Assembly: GCA_014376785.1 (NCBI GenBank)
Contig: JACMQW010000072.1
Span: 1-33,140 of the forward strand
Direction of reading: 5' to 3'
DNA from: Oligoflexia bacterium
GTDB taxonomy: Bacteria; Bdellovibrionota; UBA1018
Length of the DNA stretch: 33,140 bases
Below the pieces are notes generated by a model. The model was not told the DNA's origin. It saw nothing but the letters and a program-made list of their open reading frames with translations, and made no database searches. Below, piece by piece: positions 9,822-18,305 of this stretch (positions are counted from its first letter, which is position 1; each line of letters starts with the position of its first letter). Position numbers and translations under genes: made by a program.

Positions 9822-10487
9822 ATGCGTCGATACTTTCGCTCCCCTGCAGATTTCGCCTCTCTCTTTCGTCGCCACTTCTTAACCGGAGTCTTCGTTCTAA
9901 TTCCTTTCGGAGTCGTGGCCTGGCTGCTTGCGAAAGTTTTCGCCGCGATGTGGACGCTCCACCTCCTGATTCCCGAAGAATGGAAACCGATCTACCACTT
10001 TGATGAAGTGACTGCGCAACTCTTGAACTTTGGGATTACGATCGGGTTGACGATCCTTTTCGCATTTTTCGTATCGGTGCTCGGTTGGTTCTCGAAAAAT
10101 ATTTTAGGCGCTCGAATCCTGCGCTTCTTTGGATCCCTCATCCAACGCATTCCCGTGGTCCGTGCGATCTACTCCTCTCTGAACCAACTCCTGAAAACAA
10201 TGGCTTCCGGAGATAAACAACAATTCTCGCGAGTGGTTTACATCGAGTATCCTCGGAAGGGTTGTTATGCGCTCGCCTTTGTCACGAGTGTGGCGCGGGC
10301 TCCAGTCGCCGACCCTCGCGAAGGTTATTTAAACGTCTACGTACCGACCACGCCGAACCCGACTTCCGGCTTTCACCTCATCCTGGCTGAATCGGAAGTG
10401 CGCGATAGCCAGCTTTCTGTAGAGGAAGCTTTCAAGACCATCCTCTCGCTCGGAATTGCGCAGAAAGAAGAGCTCATTCGTGGCTAG
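9822..10487 (+). CDS. DUF502 family membrane protein
   Basis: This 221-residue protein has two predicted transmembrane segments, about residues 18-44 (HFLTGVFVLIPFGVVAWLLA) and 66-90 (LNFGITIGLTILFAFFVSVL). The DUF502 hallmark follows: IPVVRAIYSSLNQLLKTM, then a cytoplasmic or periplasmic beta-rich part containing YVPTTPNPTSGFHLIL. DUF502 proteins are widespread in Gram-negative bacteria and have no firmly assigned function. The end overlaps the start of smpB by eight bases, so the two are cotranscribed. Confidence 0.9.
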   Translation: MRRYFRSPADFASLFRRHFLTGVFVLIPFGVVAWLLAKVFAAMWTLHLLIPEEWKPIYHFDEVTAQLLNFGITIGLTILFAFFVSVLGWFSKNILGARILRFFGSLIQRIPVVRAIYSSLNQLLKTMASGDKQQFSRVVYIEYPRKGCYALAFVTSVARAPVADPREGYLNVYVPTTPNPTSGFHLILAESEVRDSQLSVEEAFKTILSLGIAQKEELIRG

Positions 10488-10968
10488 GCCTCAAGGAGAC
10501 GAAGAGCAGCTCATCGCGACGAATCCCAATGCGAGGTCTGACTACTTTATTACGGAGGTCGTGGAAGCGGGACTCGTGCTCACCGGTACGGAAATAAAAA
10601 GTATTCGTGCGACTTCACCGAACATTCGCGATGCTTTCGTCGACATCCAAGGCAGATTAGGAAAGAAGCTCGAAGCGTACCTCCAGAATATGCATGTCGG
10701 ACATTATTCCCACGGCAACATCTGGAACCACGAAGAGAAGCGGAAGCGGAAGCTCCTTTTACATCGGCACCAGATCGAAAGACTTTACGGGGCACTCGTT
10801 CGGGATGGAATGTCGATCATTCCCCTTCGCATGTACTTCAAAAAAGGTAAGGCAAAAATCGAAATCGGCCTTGGAAAAGGAAAACGAAAATCCGACAAAC
10901 GAGACGATGTGAAAAAGAAATCCGCGGATCGCGAGATTGAGAAAGCGATGAAAAGAGGGCGGAAATAG
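10480..10968 (+). CDS. smpB: SsrA-binding protein SmpB
   Basis: SmpB binds tmRNA and delivers it to stalled ribosomes in trans-translation. The GTG at 10480 is preferred (162 residues, MARPQGDEEQ) because AAGAAGAG lies at good spacing; an in-frame TTG at 10456 would add eight residues and overlap DUF502 further. Signatures are NARSDYFITEVVEAGLVLTG, then TEIKSIR, the HVGHYSHGNIWNHEEKRKRK stretch and RMYFKKGKAKIEIGLGKGK. The basic C-terminal tail that reaches the decoding centre is present. No ssrA gene is visible in this window. The stop overlaps the next GTG by one base. Confidence 0.96.
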   Translation: MARPQGDEEQLIATNPNARSDYFITEVVEAGLVLTGTEIKSIRATSPNIRDAFVDIQGRLGKKLEAYLQNMHVGHYSHGNIWNHEEKRKRKLLLHRHQIERLYGALVRDGMSIIPLRMYFKKGKAKIEIGLGKGKRKSDKRDDVKKKSADREIEKAMKRGRK

Positions 10969-12818
10969 TGGCATTTGTCGTTGAAAAAACGATCGGCGCC
11001 GCACTGCTGGAGCGAGTCCGCCGGACTCCCGGAACCGTGGGATTTCGGTACCGCTCTAAAAACGATGTGATCTATCCGAGCGGCCAGTGGCGAGAGGTGA
11101 GCTTTCTCTCTTTCAGCCAAGAATGCGAACAGCTCGCTCTCGGCTTGAAAGCTTCGGGACTCCAGCGCGGCGAGCATGTTGCGATTATTTCCAAGACTCG
11201 TTACGAGTGGACTCTCGCAGATTTAGCAATTCAGGCGAATGCCGCGATCACGGTGACCCTTTATCCTTCCACGACGGCCGCCGAAACGTTCGAACTCCTC
11301 CTACACAGCGAAGCAAAAATCGCATTTGTGGAAAATGAGGAGCAGCTGATGAAGATTCTCCCTCGTTGGTCAGATCTCCCAGAGCTGAGAAAAGTCATCG
11401 TCTTCGAATCGGACCGACCGAGCTTTCCAGCGCGGGTGACCTCTCTGTTTGAGATGCAGAATGCGGGCGAGATCGAGCGGCACCATTCACCGCACTTTTT
11501 CCGGGAAACGTTGGAAAGCCTTCAGCCTGAAGATGTGTTCACGCTTTGCTACACTTCCGGAACGACCGGAGCGCCAAAAGGGGTTCTGCTCAGTCATGAG
11601 AACCTCATGAGCGTCTTAAACGATTGCGCAAAGGTCTATCAAGACCACGTGCGCGATGGGAAAGAAGTGCTTCTGACCTTTCTTCCTTTTTCCCATATCA
11701 TCGGGAGAATCGAGTCGATGTCTCCATTCGTTTTCGGATGGCAGTTGAATTACGCGGACTCCGTAGAAAAAATTCCAGAAAACCTTCTAGAAATCCGCCC
11801 TACGGTTTTTTTCTCGGTACCACGCATCTTCGAAAAGGCGCTTGCCGAGTTAAAAAATCGCGTGGAAAAAGCCCCGTTACTGGAACGTCAGGCCTACCAA
11901 CTGGCGCTTTCAGTAGGAGAAAACTTCTTCTGGAAAAGAAGGCGGGGGAAAAACCCTGGCCCAGTCAGAGGGCTTGGTTACACGGTTTTACGACAGACTG
12001 TTTTAAAGCGGGTGATCGAAGCTTTCGGTGGACGTCTTCGATTCGCGATCTGCGGTGGCGCTCCGCTTTCTCGAGAAATCGCCGAAGCATTCGAGGTCTT
12101 GGGGATTTTAGTGCTCGAGGGCTACGGGCTCACCGAAACCTGCGCGCCCGTCGCGCTGAATACCGTCGAGCATCACCGATTCGGAACGGTAGGACGGCCA
12201 CTGCCTGACGTAACCGTAAAAATACAGATGGACGGAGAGATCTCGATTCGTTCGAAAAAGGTTTTCCGCGGCTATTGGAAAAACGAGTCAGAAACTCGGG
12301 ACGCTTTCGATGACGATGGATGGTTTCGCACGGGCGATATCGGGTTTATCGATCCCCAGGGTTACCTGCACATTACTGATCGTAAGAAAGACCTCATCAT
12401 CACCAGTGGTGGAAAAAACGCCTCCCCCCAAAAGATCGAGACGCGAGCGAAAGCGCTCTCTCCCCTTATCTCTGACTTCGTTGTTCTCGGAGATCGACGG
12501 AAGCATTTATCAGCACTCATCACGCTCGAACGAAAAGCGCTTCACGAATTCGCCCGGCAACGGAATATCCTCTACAGTGATCCAGCGGAATTCACGCGGA
12601 ACCAAGCCGTCCTGCTCGAGGTCGAGCGAGTGGTGGCTGAACTGAACGTTGGGCTCGCACGCTTCGAAACCATTAAGAAATTCGTCATCCTTCCGAACGT
12701 TCTCTCCGTGGAAGCTGGCGAACTCACCCCCTCTCACAAAGTAAAACGATCAGCCATTCAGAGAAAATACCTCGCGCTTATTGATGCGATGTATCATGAG
12801 GATGCCAGCAAATCTTGA
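10968..12818 (+). CDS. Long-chain acyl-CoA synthetase (AMP-forming, FadD15/FAA-like)
   Basis: This 616-residue adenylate-forming enzyme activates fatty acids to acyl-CoA through an acyl-AMP. Motifs are the P-loop-like YTSGTTGAPKGVLLSHENL starting at residue 195, EGYGLTETCAPVALNT, the WFRTGDIGFID hinge region followed by ITDRKKDLIITSGGKNASPQ, and the closing lysine in SHKVKRSAI. Length and the 'KKDLIITSGGKN' form match the long FadD15/eukaryote-like class rather than E. coli FadD. Translation begins at a GTG overlapping the smpB stop. Its position downstream of the FadL-like porin suggests a shared role in fatty-acid use. Confidence 0.93.
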   Translation: MAFVVEKTIGAALLERVRRTPGTVGFRYRSKNDVIYPSGQWREVSFLSFSQECEQLALGLKASGLQRGEHVAIISKTRYEWTLADLAIQANAAITVTLYPSTTAAETFELLLHSEAKIAFVENEEQLMKILPRWSDLPELRKVIVFESDRPSFPARVTSLFEMQNAGEIERHHSPHFFRETLESLQPEDVFTLCYTSGTTGAPKGVLLSHENLMSVLNDCAKVYQDHVRDGKEVLLTFLPFSHIIGRIESMSPFVFGWQLNYADSVEKIPENLLEIRPTVFFSVPRIFEKALAELKNRVEKAPLLERQAYQLALSVGENFFWKRRRGKNPGPVRGLGYTVLRQTVLKRVIEAFGGRLRFAICGGAPLSREIAEAFEVLGILVLEGYGLTETCAPVALNTVEHHRFGTVGRPLPDVTVKIQMDGEISIRSKKVFRGYWKNESETRDAFDDDGWFRTGDIGFIDPQGYLHITDRKKDLIITSGGKNASPQKIETRAKALSPLISDFVVLGDRRKHLSALITLERKALHEFARQRNILYSDPAEFTRNQAVLLEVERVVAELNVGLARFETIKKFVILPNVLSVEAGELTPSHKVKRSAIQRKYLALIDAMYHEDASKS

Positions 12819-12843
12819 CTCAGCTTCTCCAGTTCGTTAGTTA
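12815..12843 (+). promoter_or_regulatory. Candidate rpoZ promoter
   Basis: TTGACT at 12815-12820 matches the -35 consensus at five of six positions and overlaps the stop codon of the acyl-CoA synthetase gene. A 17-base spacer leads to TAGTTA, a poor -10; a slightly shifted TTAATC is no better. rpoZ may have its own promoter here, but only the -35 supports it. Confidence 0.25.
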
Positions 12844-12876
12844 ATCAGTTCTCCCCCAGACTAAAGAGGTATTCCT

Positions 12877-13104
12877 ATGGCACGCGTCACGATCGAAGAT
12901 TGCTTGAAGACTGTTGATAACATGTACGAACTCGTTCACATCGCGACTAAACGCGCGCGCCAACTTTACAAAGGTTCGAATGCGCTCGTGAAAAGCAAAA
13001 ACCGCGTGGTGGTGACCTCACTTCGTGAAATTGCTGCGAATAAAGTTCGCGCACAGTACGGCGCTGCGAACAGCGAAAACGATATGCCGCCAGTGGCGAA
13101 CTGA
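12877..13104 (+). CDS. rpoZ: RNA polymerase omega subunit
   Basis: This 75-residue protein is the omega subunit that chaperones beta-prime in the core RNA polymerase. The family start [20 protein letters not shown] and the KRARQL...[10 protein letters not shown] pattern are intact. An AGAGG site lies about nine bases before the ATG. It ends the plus-strand run and is closed by a strong hairpin beginning 24 bases after its stop. The spoT/gmk neighbours common in gammaproteobacteria are absent. Confidence 0.95.
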   Translation: MARVTIEDCLKTVDNMYELVHIATKRARQLYKGSNALVKSKNRVVVTSLREIAANKVRAQYGAANSENDMPPVAN

Positions 13105-13126
13105 GCTTCGCTCGCTAAAGACCGAC

Positions 13127-15724
13127 TTAAGAAACGCGCTTCGTCCCAGACGGAGCGCGTTTCTTCGCTTTAGGGACTTTGGAGAGCGCTTTAGCTGGGA
13201 CCTTTTTCACCTTTTGGCTGACTCGAATCACTTTTCCTCGAGGAGCTTTCACGCGAAGGATGTCACGAGGCTCGAGCGCAATTTCCAATACTTCGTCGAT
13301 GTGTCGAACGTAGTGAATTTTCATTCCCTTCCGCACGTACGCGGGAAGTTCATCCGCATCTTTTTCATTCAACTTCGGAAGGATGACTTCCACGATTCCG
13401 GCCCGTTTCGCTGCGAGGATCTTCTCTTTAATTCCGCCCACCGGCAGCACTTTCCCTATGAGCGAGAGCTCCCCGGTCATTGCGAGTTTCTGTCGAAACT
13501 TACGGCCCGATAGAAGTGAGTACATTGAGGTTGCCATGGTCGTCCCGGCGGACGGCCCGTCTTTCGGAATGGCTCCGGCGGGGATGTGCAAGTGGATGTC
13601 GGTTTTTTTGAAAAATTCAGAATCGAGTTTCAAATCTTTGCCGGCTTTTTTACGAATGTAGCTCCAAGCAATGGCCGCGCTTTCCGTCATCACTCCGCCC
13701 ATTTGTCCGGTGAGTTTCAGCAGTCCCGTGCCGGGAAGATCGATCGCCTCGATAAACAGAATGTCTCCACCCGAAGCCGTCCAAGCAAGTCCCACCACCA
13801 CACCTGGCGCGGTGATTCTCTCGGCAAGCTCATTGTAATAGCGTTTCGGACCCAGCCAGCTGGATAAGTCATCTTCTTTCACGAAGATCGGAGTGACCTT
13901 TGGTTTTTTTGGATTTTCTTCTGCATCCACGATCCTTGTCGCAGCCTTTCTCGCGATGCGAGAAAACAACTGCTGCAAGATTCGCAGCCCAGGCTCCCGC
14001 GCATAATCGAGCATGATCCGCCGAATCGCTGCCTTATCAATTTTCAGCTGGGAGCTGCGAAGGCCATGTTCTTCGAGCGCTTTCGGAAGCACATAACGCA
14101 CGGCGATTTCTTGTTTCTCTTCGAGTGTGTAGCCCGGAATTTCGATGACTTCCATCCGGTCTAGAAGCGGGCCGGGAATCGTAGAGAGTGAATTCGCCGT
14201 CGCAATGAACAGCACTTTCGACAAGTCAAACGGCACGTCGAGGTAATGATCCTCAAAATGACTGTTTTGCTCTGGATCGAGCACCTCTAAAAGCGCAGAC
14301 GCAGGATCGCCCTGAAAACTCGCTCCGAGTTTATCGATTTCATCGAGCATGATGACCGCATTTTTCGAACCCGCGCGGCGAATCGCAGTGATCATCTTTC
14401 CGGGCATGGCTCCGATGTACGTCCGTCGGTGTCCCTTAATCTCGGCTTCATCACGCATTCCGCCGAGGGAGAAACGGTAAAAATTCCGTCCCAGAGATTT
14501 CGCAATCGATTTTCCAACCGACGTCTTACCGACTCCCGGAGGACCGACCAATGCGATGATCGAACCTTTAGGAGGCAACTTTCTCTGGCTCATGAGCTTT
14601 CTCACCGCGAGGAACTCCAGAATTCGATCTTTCACTTTCTCCAGACCGTAATGATCATTCTCTAAAATTGCGCGTGATTTCGCCAAATCGAGAGAATCGA
14701 TTGTTTCGATATTCCAAGGAAGAGAGCAAAGGGTTTCTAGGTAAGTTCGCGAAATATTAAATTCAGGCGAGTTTTCAGAAATGGTTTCAAATTTTTCCAC
14801 TTCCTCCATCGCGATCTTTTTGATGTCTTCGGGCATTCCGGCGGCTTCTATTCGCTCACGAAAGGTCCGAACGGTTTTTTCTTTTCCATCCTCATCCGAA
14901 CCGAGTTCTTTCTTGATCGCTTTCAGCTGCTCTTTTAAGAAAAACTCCCGCTGCATCGTCGACAGCTTCGTATTCACATCGTCGTGAATCCGCTTCTGAA
15001 CATCCGCCACATCCTGCTCACGTCGAAGGTGGATCAAGAGTTTCTCAAACCGCTCGCGGACCCGGAGAGTCTCCAGGAAGTCTTGGGCTTCGTCTTTCGG
15101 GAGCGCGAGTGAGAAAGCCACGAGGTCTGCAATCATCCCCGCACCATGGGCGTTAATCATCGCTAAGCGCATTTCCTCGGTGAAAAATGGATTCGTCTCC
15201 GAAAGTTTTTTCACATGTGAAACCACGGAACGGGTCAGCGCGTCCATCTCGGTCGACTTTTCTATGACGTCTTCTAAATACTCCGCTTCGACGACCAGAG
15301 AGGGGTGATCAGATAGAATTTTTTTCACTTTGAACCGCTTCATACTCTGCAGAAGCAGATTAATAGAACCATCCGGTAAACGAATGCGTTTCAATACTCG
15401 GCCAGCGATTCCGACCGAGAAAAGGTGATCGATGGGGGTGTCTTCGCGGAGTTCCTCCTCACGAGTCACCAGAAGCCCAATGTATCTCCCGCGCTGGAGC
15501 GCTTCTTCCGCGGTCCCAACAAATTTCGGTAAGTTTACCAAAACGGGTGCCATCAGCGACGGATAGATAATCGAAGAATTTGTGGGGATAACGTAGAGAT
15601 TTGGCGGGAGGGCCTGTTCCGGAAGAATGAGCCCGGAGGACTTCACCTCGACTCCCTGATCCCCACTGTTTTCTGCTGACTTTTCGGTGATTGGGTCGCT
15701 ACTAATTTCCGAGTCTTTTGCCAT
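13127..15724 (-). CDS. lon: ATP-dependent protease LonA
   Basis: This 865-residue cytoplasmic protease degrades misfolded and regulatory proteins. Domain order is the N-terminal substrate domain (about 35-230), the coiled-coil linker, the AAA+ module with Walker A GPPGVGKT at 394-401 (Lys400) and Walker B IMLDEID, then the protease domain with PKDGPSAG (catalytic Ser725) and GGIKEKILAAKRAG (catalytic Lys768). A basic, Lys/Pro-rich tail of about 45 residues (KVKKVPAKALSKVPKAKKRA) extends beyond the usual end, and a 25-residue N-terminal extension precedes the Lon domain. The start lies 40 bases downstream of the AMIN-like gene, so it may be cotranscribed or have its own promoter. Confidence 0.98.
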   Translation of the reverse strand: MAKDSEISSDPITEKSAENSGDQGVEVKSSGLILPEQALPPNLYVIPTNSSIIYPSLMAPVLVNLPKFVGTAEEALQRGRYIGLLVTREEELREDTPIDHLFSVGIAGRVLKRIRLPDGSINLLLQSMKRFKVKKILSDHPSLVVEAEYLEDVIEKSTEMDALTRSVVSHVKKLSETNPFFTEEMRLAMINAHGAGMIADLVAFSLALPKDEAQDFLETLRVRERFEKLLIHLRREQDVADVQKRIHDDVNTKLSTMQREFFLKEQLKAIKKELGSDEDGKEKTVRTFRERIEAAGMPEDIKKIAMEEVEKFETISENSPEFNISRTYLETLCSLPWNIETIDSLDLAKSRAILENDHYGLEKVKDRILEFLAVRKLMSQRKLPPKGSIIALVGPPGVGKTSVGKSIAKSLGRNFYRFSLGGMRDEAEIKGHRRTYIGAMPGKMITAIRRAGSKNAVIMLDEIDKLGASFQGDPASALLEVLDPEQNSHFEDHYLDVPFDLSKVLFIATANSLSTIPGPLLDRMEVIEIPGYTLEEKQEIAVRYVLPKALEEHGLRSSQLKIDKAAIRRIMLDYAREPGLRILQQLFSRIARKAATRIVDAEENPKKPKVTPIFVKEDDLSSWLGPKRYYNELAERITAPGVVVGLAWTASGGDILFIEAIDLPGTGLLKLTGQMGGVMTESAAIAWSYIRKKAGKDLKLDSEFFKKTDIHLHIPAGAIPKDGPSAGTTMATSMYSLLSGRKFRQKLAMTGELSLIGKVLPVGGIKEKILAAKRAGIVEVILPKLNEKDADELPAYVRKGMKIHYVRHIDEVLEIALEPRDILRVKAPRGKVIRVSQKVKKVPAKALSKVPKAKKRAPSGTKRVS
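13129..13165 (+). terminator. rpoZ intrinsic terminator inside the lon 3' end
   Basis: AAGAAACGCGCT (13129-13140) and AGCGCGTTTCTT (13154-13165) form a perfect 12-bp stem with a 13-base loop. On the plus strand the stem ends in TTTCTT and continues CGCTTTAGG, giving a moderate T-rich tail behind a strong GC core. It lies 24 bases after the rpoZ stop. The whole stem-loop is also coding sequence: it holds the last dozen codons of lon on the opposite strand. Confidence 0.75.
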
Positions 15725-15764
15725 GTCCTAAAGATGGAATTGAACCGGAAAATGGCAAGCCGGA

Positions 15765-16409
15765 TTACTCGGGAACTTCTTCAGCAGGCGCTAAGTCGAC
15801 CGGGGGATGTGACGCGGGAGTATAATTTTTTACGGGCGCCGATTTTCGATGGTTTACGGAATGAGGGTGTTTTTTCACCAACTGGGCGGTGGCCGGACCG
15901 CTCTTCAAATCAAAGATGATCCGAGTCGGAGCGGAGAGTTCAAAGATTTCGACTGGGGTTGCCGATTTTAAATAGAGCGCGAAGGTCCAGGAGTCTTCCT
16001 CCACCTTCGGAAACAGTTCCACGCGGCTCACGACTAGGCTTTTTCGAAACGCATCGACCACCTTTTTTGCATCAAGCCCGAGACGAGGGCCGCCAAAAAT
16101 CGTTGTGATCATCCGGTGATTCAAAGGCTCCACGGAAACCTGATAATAAGGAGCTTTTTCAGATTCGATATCGATGACAATTCGCTCGTATCCGCCATTC
16201 GACGCGCGACGAATATTTTTAATCAGCCCCGACTGGATTTGGCGGTCTCCCCCGGTAACAAGTCCCTCTTTCAAATAACTTTCCGTTTTCTTCGGCAATG
16301 CTTCCCGAACGTCATTCGGCTCGAGCGCCGCCCCTCCGGAGACAGACCAGAGTAAAAAGAGAAACGGCGTAAGACTAAAAACCCAGCGAGATGGAGTCGA
16401 AAACGTCAT
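15765..16409 (-). CDS. Exported AMIN-like domain protein
   Basis: This 214-residue protein has a signal peptide at about residues 1-28. Its central part (about 60-170) has the beta-rich pattern of AMIN domains: GYERIVIDIES, PLNHRMITTIFGGPRLGLD, then a second half VVSRVELFPKVEEDSWTFAL and FELSAPTRIIFDLKSG. AMIN domains are found in the N-terminal part of cell-wall amidases and secretins and localise them to the envelope. There is no amidase domain here. The C-terminus is a Pro/Ala-rich tail ending EEVPE. It follows the 266-residue gene after seven bases and probably shares its transcript. Confidence 0.8.
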   Translation of the reverse strand: MTFSTPSRWVFSLTPFLFLLWSVSGGAALEPNDVREALPKKTESYLKEGLVTGGDRQIQSGLIKNIRRASNGGYERIVIDIESEKAPYYQVSVEPLNHRMITTIFGGPRLGLDAKKVVDAFRKSLVVSRVELFPKVEEDSWTFALYLKSATPVEIFELSAPTRIIFDLKSGPATAQLVKKHPHSVNHRKSAPVKNYTPASHPPVDLAPAEEVPE

Positions 16410-16416
16410 CTTTAAA

Positions 16417-17217
16417 TCATCGCTTCTTTTTACGGTTTATCAAGAACCAGATCGAACCGATCAAGATTCCCAAGCCCAGAATCATTCGCGAAGAAGGACT
16501 AGAGAGTGGCGCTCGGGCAGGAAATTCTTGGTTACTTTTTAGCTCGGGAGAAGCGGATCCCGTTCGGTTTTCCGGCGGAGTCGCGGTTGGCAGAATTTTA
16601 AGAGAAGCCATCGCCTGCGTCTCGGCTGGATCCGGAGCAACCGGGGAAGGCTCGGTGGCTTGGGCACGAATGATTTCTCGGAGTTGGTCCAATGAAACCA
16701 CAGTCGATTTTCCATCGGCGCTGTTTTCCCTTCGCATGCCAGGAGGAGTGGAAAGTCCGAGACCAGGCCCCTCCAGGATTTCAATTCCGTCTTTTCCTTT
16801 TTCAACACTGTACCGGCCCATCATCATTCCTTGGACCGGGTAGGAGGTTTCCTCGCTACCCGAGGAACCGAGCATCACCACCACGTCATCCCCTGCCGAA
16901 AACTGTGCAGTCCCGCTCACAGAAAGAGTCACCCCGTTTTTTTCACCACCGAGCTCACGAATCTGAACGGTGCTGCCCGCTCTGGGCTCGCCTTTCAAAC
17001 CTTCGCTCACCTTCACATCGTACATGGTGAAAAGACGTCGAGATCCATCGGAACCAGTGACTTCGCGCACCTCACTTTTTCCAACTTTTCCACGAATGAT
17101 GACTGGGGTTTCGCGAACCGTTTCGAAAAAAGGGCGATCGAAGAAGCTCGAGGCGATTGCAAGTGCTGGAAGCAGTAAGATGGCAAGAAACGAGTAGAGA
17201 GGTCTCATCTCCTCCAA
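16417..17217 (-). CDS. Membrane-anchored exported hypothetical protein
   Basis: This 266-residue protein (or 263 if started at Met4) has an N-terminal signal peptide (LYSFLAILLLPALAIASS), an extracytoplasmic beta-rich region at about residues 35-150 (ETPVIIRGKVGKSEVREVTG, TMYDVKVSEGLKGEPRAGST), and a Pro/Ser/Ala-rich linker. It ends in a transmembrane helix (MILGLGILIGSIWFLIN) with a KKKR stop-transfer end. The layout, N-terminal signal and C-terminal TM with basic tail, is that of a type I membrane protein; the LPxTG-like end is absent, as expected for a Gram-negative cell. I recognise no named family. It lies 10 bases after the 47-residue ORF. Confidence 0.75.
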   Translation of the reverse strand: MEEMRPLYSFLAILLLPALAIASSFFDRPFFETVRETPVIIRGKVGKSEVREVTGSDGSRRLFTMYDVKVSEGLKGEPRAGSTVQIRELGGEKNGVTLSVSGTAQFSAGDDVVVMLGSSGSEETSYPVQGMMMGRYSVEKGKDGIEILEGPGLGLSTPPGMRRENSADGKSTVVSLDQLREIIRAQATEPSPVAPDPAETQAMASLKILPTATPPENRTGSASPELKSNQEFPARAPLSSPSSRMILGLGILIGSIWFLINRKKKR

Positions 17218-17227
17218 GCTTAACAGC

Positions 17228-17371
17228 TTATGGACGAGAGAGAGAGCTTAGGCTCTCCAGAGGCCGAGCGCTCAAGGGATTATCGAATCCCACCACCCCA
17301 CTCTGGAAAACAAGAAGGGCGAGTAAAGCGCCAACACCAATCGGCCATGCGAAACGAAAGAGAGAATTCAT
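17228..17371 (-). CDS. Small single-pass membrane protein (47 aa)
   Basis: From the ATG at 17371 the product has 47 residues: MNSLFRFAWPIGVGALLALL, then VFQSGVVGFDNPLSARPL and a short Ser-rich end. It has one clear hydrophobic helix. A purine-rich ACGGGGG lies seven bases before the ATG. It ends 10 bases before the next gene in the same direction, the spacing expected of an operon. The in-frame region upstream to 17431 has no better start. Its size makes it uncertain. Confidence 0.5.
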   Translation of the reverse strand: MNSLFRFAWPIGVGALLALLVFQSGVVGFDNPLSARPLESLSSLSRP

Positions 17372-17465
17372 GTGAGCCCCCGTTGACCATCTAACGCTTA
17401 GCGTTCTAACGGATAAGACTCGGATTGTCAAAATTCTAGGATATTGATTTTACTAAGTTTTAAAT

Positions 17466-18305
17466 TTATCTGATGCGACGATTCAGCTTAAGCAGTTCTG
17501 CGCCCGTAGTCGCATCCACGACGGATTGGACCCCGCGATTCTGAATGACGTAAGCCCGCCTCAGGAGGGTGACCGGAGCGGACTGCGTGACAAACAGGAC
17601 AGGCTCGGACTCGAGCGGAACGGCGATCGACGCCACGTTCTCGACCTGAATAGAGGGATAAACGGAGGAATCGAGCGTTCGGAGCTCTCCATCCGGGCCG
17701 ATTAATACCGAAACCAAACCACCTGGATAAATCGGGACGCCGTCGATGGCTTGTTGAAAAACCACTTGTCCCTGGCCGTGCCCGGAAGGGTCGCCGGGCG
17801 TGGATTTCGGCGCTAAGAACTGGATGTCGTTTGAAATTCCTAGAAGCGCACGGGAGTCCGAAAAAATTTCGCGAGCACGGCCGATTAATTCAGACGCGTT
17901 CGCGGAGTGGAAATCCGACACACGCTGGTTTGCCGTTAAATTTTCGGATCTTCCTGCGATAGCATTCATTCGCACAACCCGAGTGTCATCCCGGGAAAAC
18001 GAAATTTCGTCGCCATATTTCCGATTGAAAGCTTCCTCGTTAAGACCGGAGTAAGTCTTTTTTGTGAGTGGTGGTTCAGACGTTCGCGGGTCAGGTGCAG
18101 ACGCTGGGTTTCTGGCCGATGCACTCGAATGCGGACTGGGAGCCGGAATAGCCTCTTTTGAGGCATTCTTTTCGCGCGTTTTTCTCAAACCTTCTCTCAT
18201 TGCGGCGGCAGGAGCGGGAGCCTCGCGCTCTGGACTGTAAAAGCCCGCAACAATCGCGACCATGAATGCGAAAGCAAAAATAATGAGCGCAAGTTTTTGA
18301 TTCAT
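17466..18305 (-). CDS. Stand-alone membrane-anchored thermolysin-type propeptide (FTP/PepSY-like)
   Basis: This 279-residue protein has one N-terminal membrane helix (residues 5-22), a Pro/Ala/Ser-rich linker (about 25-80), and an extracytoplasmic domain. The latter matches the propeptide half of M4/M36 metallopeptidases: VVFQQAIDGVPIYPGGLVSV then LIGPDGELRTLDSSVYP (181-217), the FTP-type 'Q..dGvPVy....v....dG', followed by RRAYVIQNRGVQSVVDATTG at 249-268, the PepSY-type 'aYvvDAttGe'. No catalytic domain follows. Its ATG overlaps the stop of the metallopeptidase gene by four bases, so the two are translationally coupled. In known proteases this segment is a cis chaperone and inhibitor; here it would act in trans. 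Confidence 0.8.
   Translation of the reverse strand: MNQKLALIIFAFAFMVAIVAGFYSPEREAPAPAAAMREGLRKTREKNASKEAIPAPSPHSSASARNPASAPDPRTSEPPLTKKTYSGLNEEAFNRKYGDEISFSRDDTRVVRMNAIAGRSENLTANQRVSDFHSANASELIGRAREIFSDSRALLGISNDIQFLAPKSTPGDPSGHGQGQVVFQQAIDGVPIYPGGLVSVLIGPDGELRTLDSSVYPSIQVENVASIAVPLESEPVLFVTQSAPVTLLRRAYVIQNRGVQSVVDATTGAELLKLNRRIR

Noticed and set aside
10456-10479. Earlier TTG start for smpB
   Set aside because: It would add eight residues not typical of SmpB and lengthen the overlap; the GTG at 10480 has a better ribosome site.
13025-13513. Plus-strand 162-residue reading frame over rpoZ and lon
   Set aside because: It overlaps rpoZ and the catalytic part of lon, which are both clearly real; its composition is that of a shadow frame.
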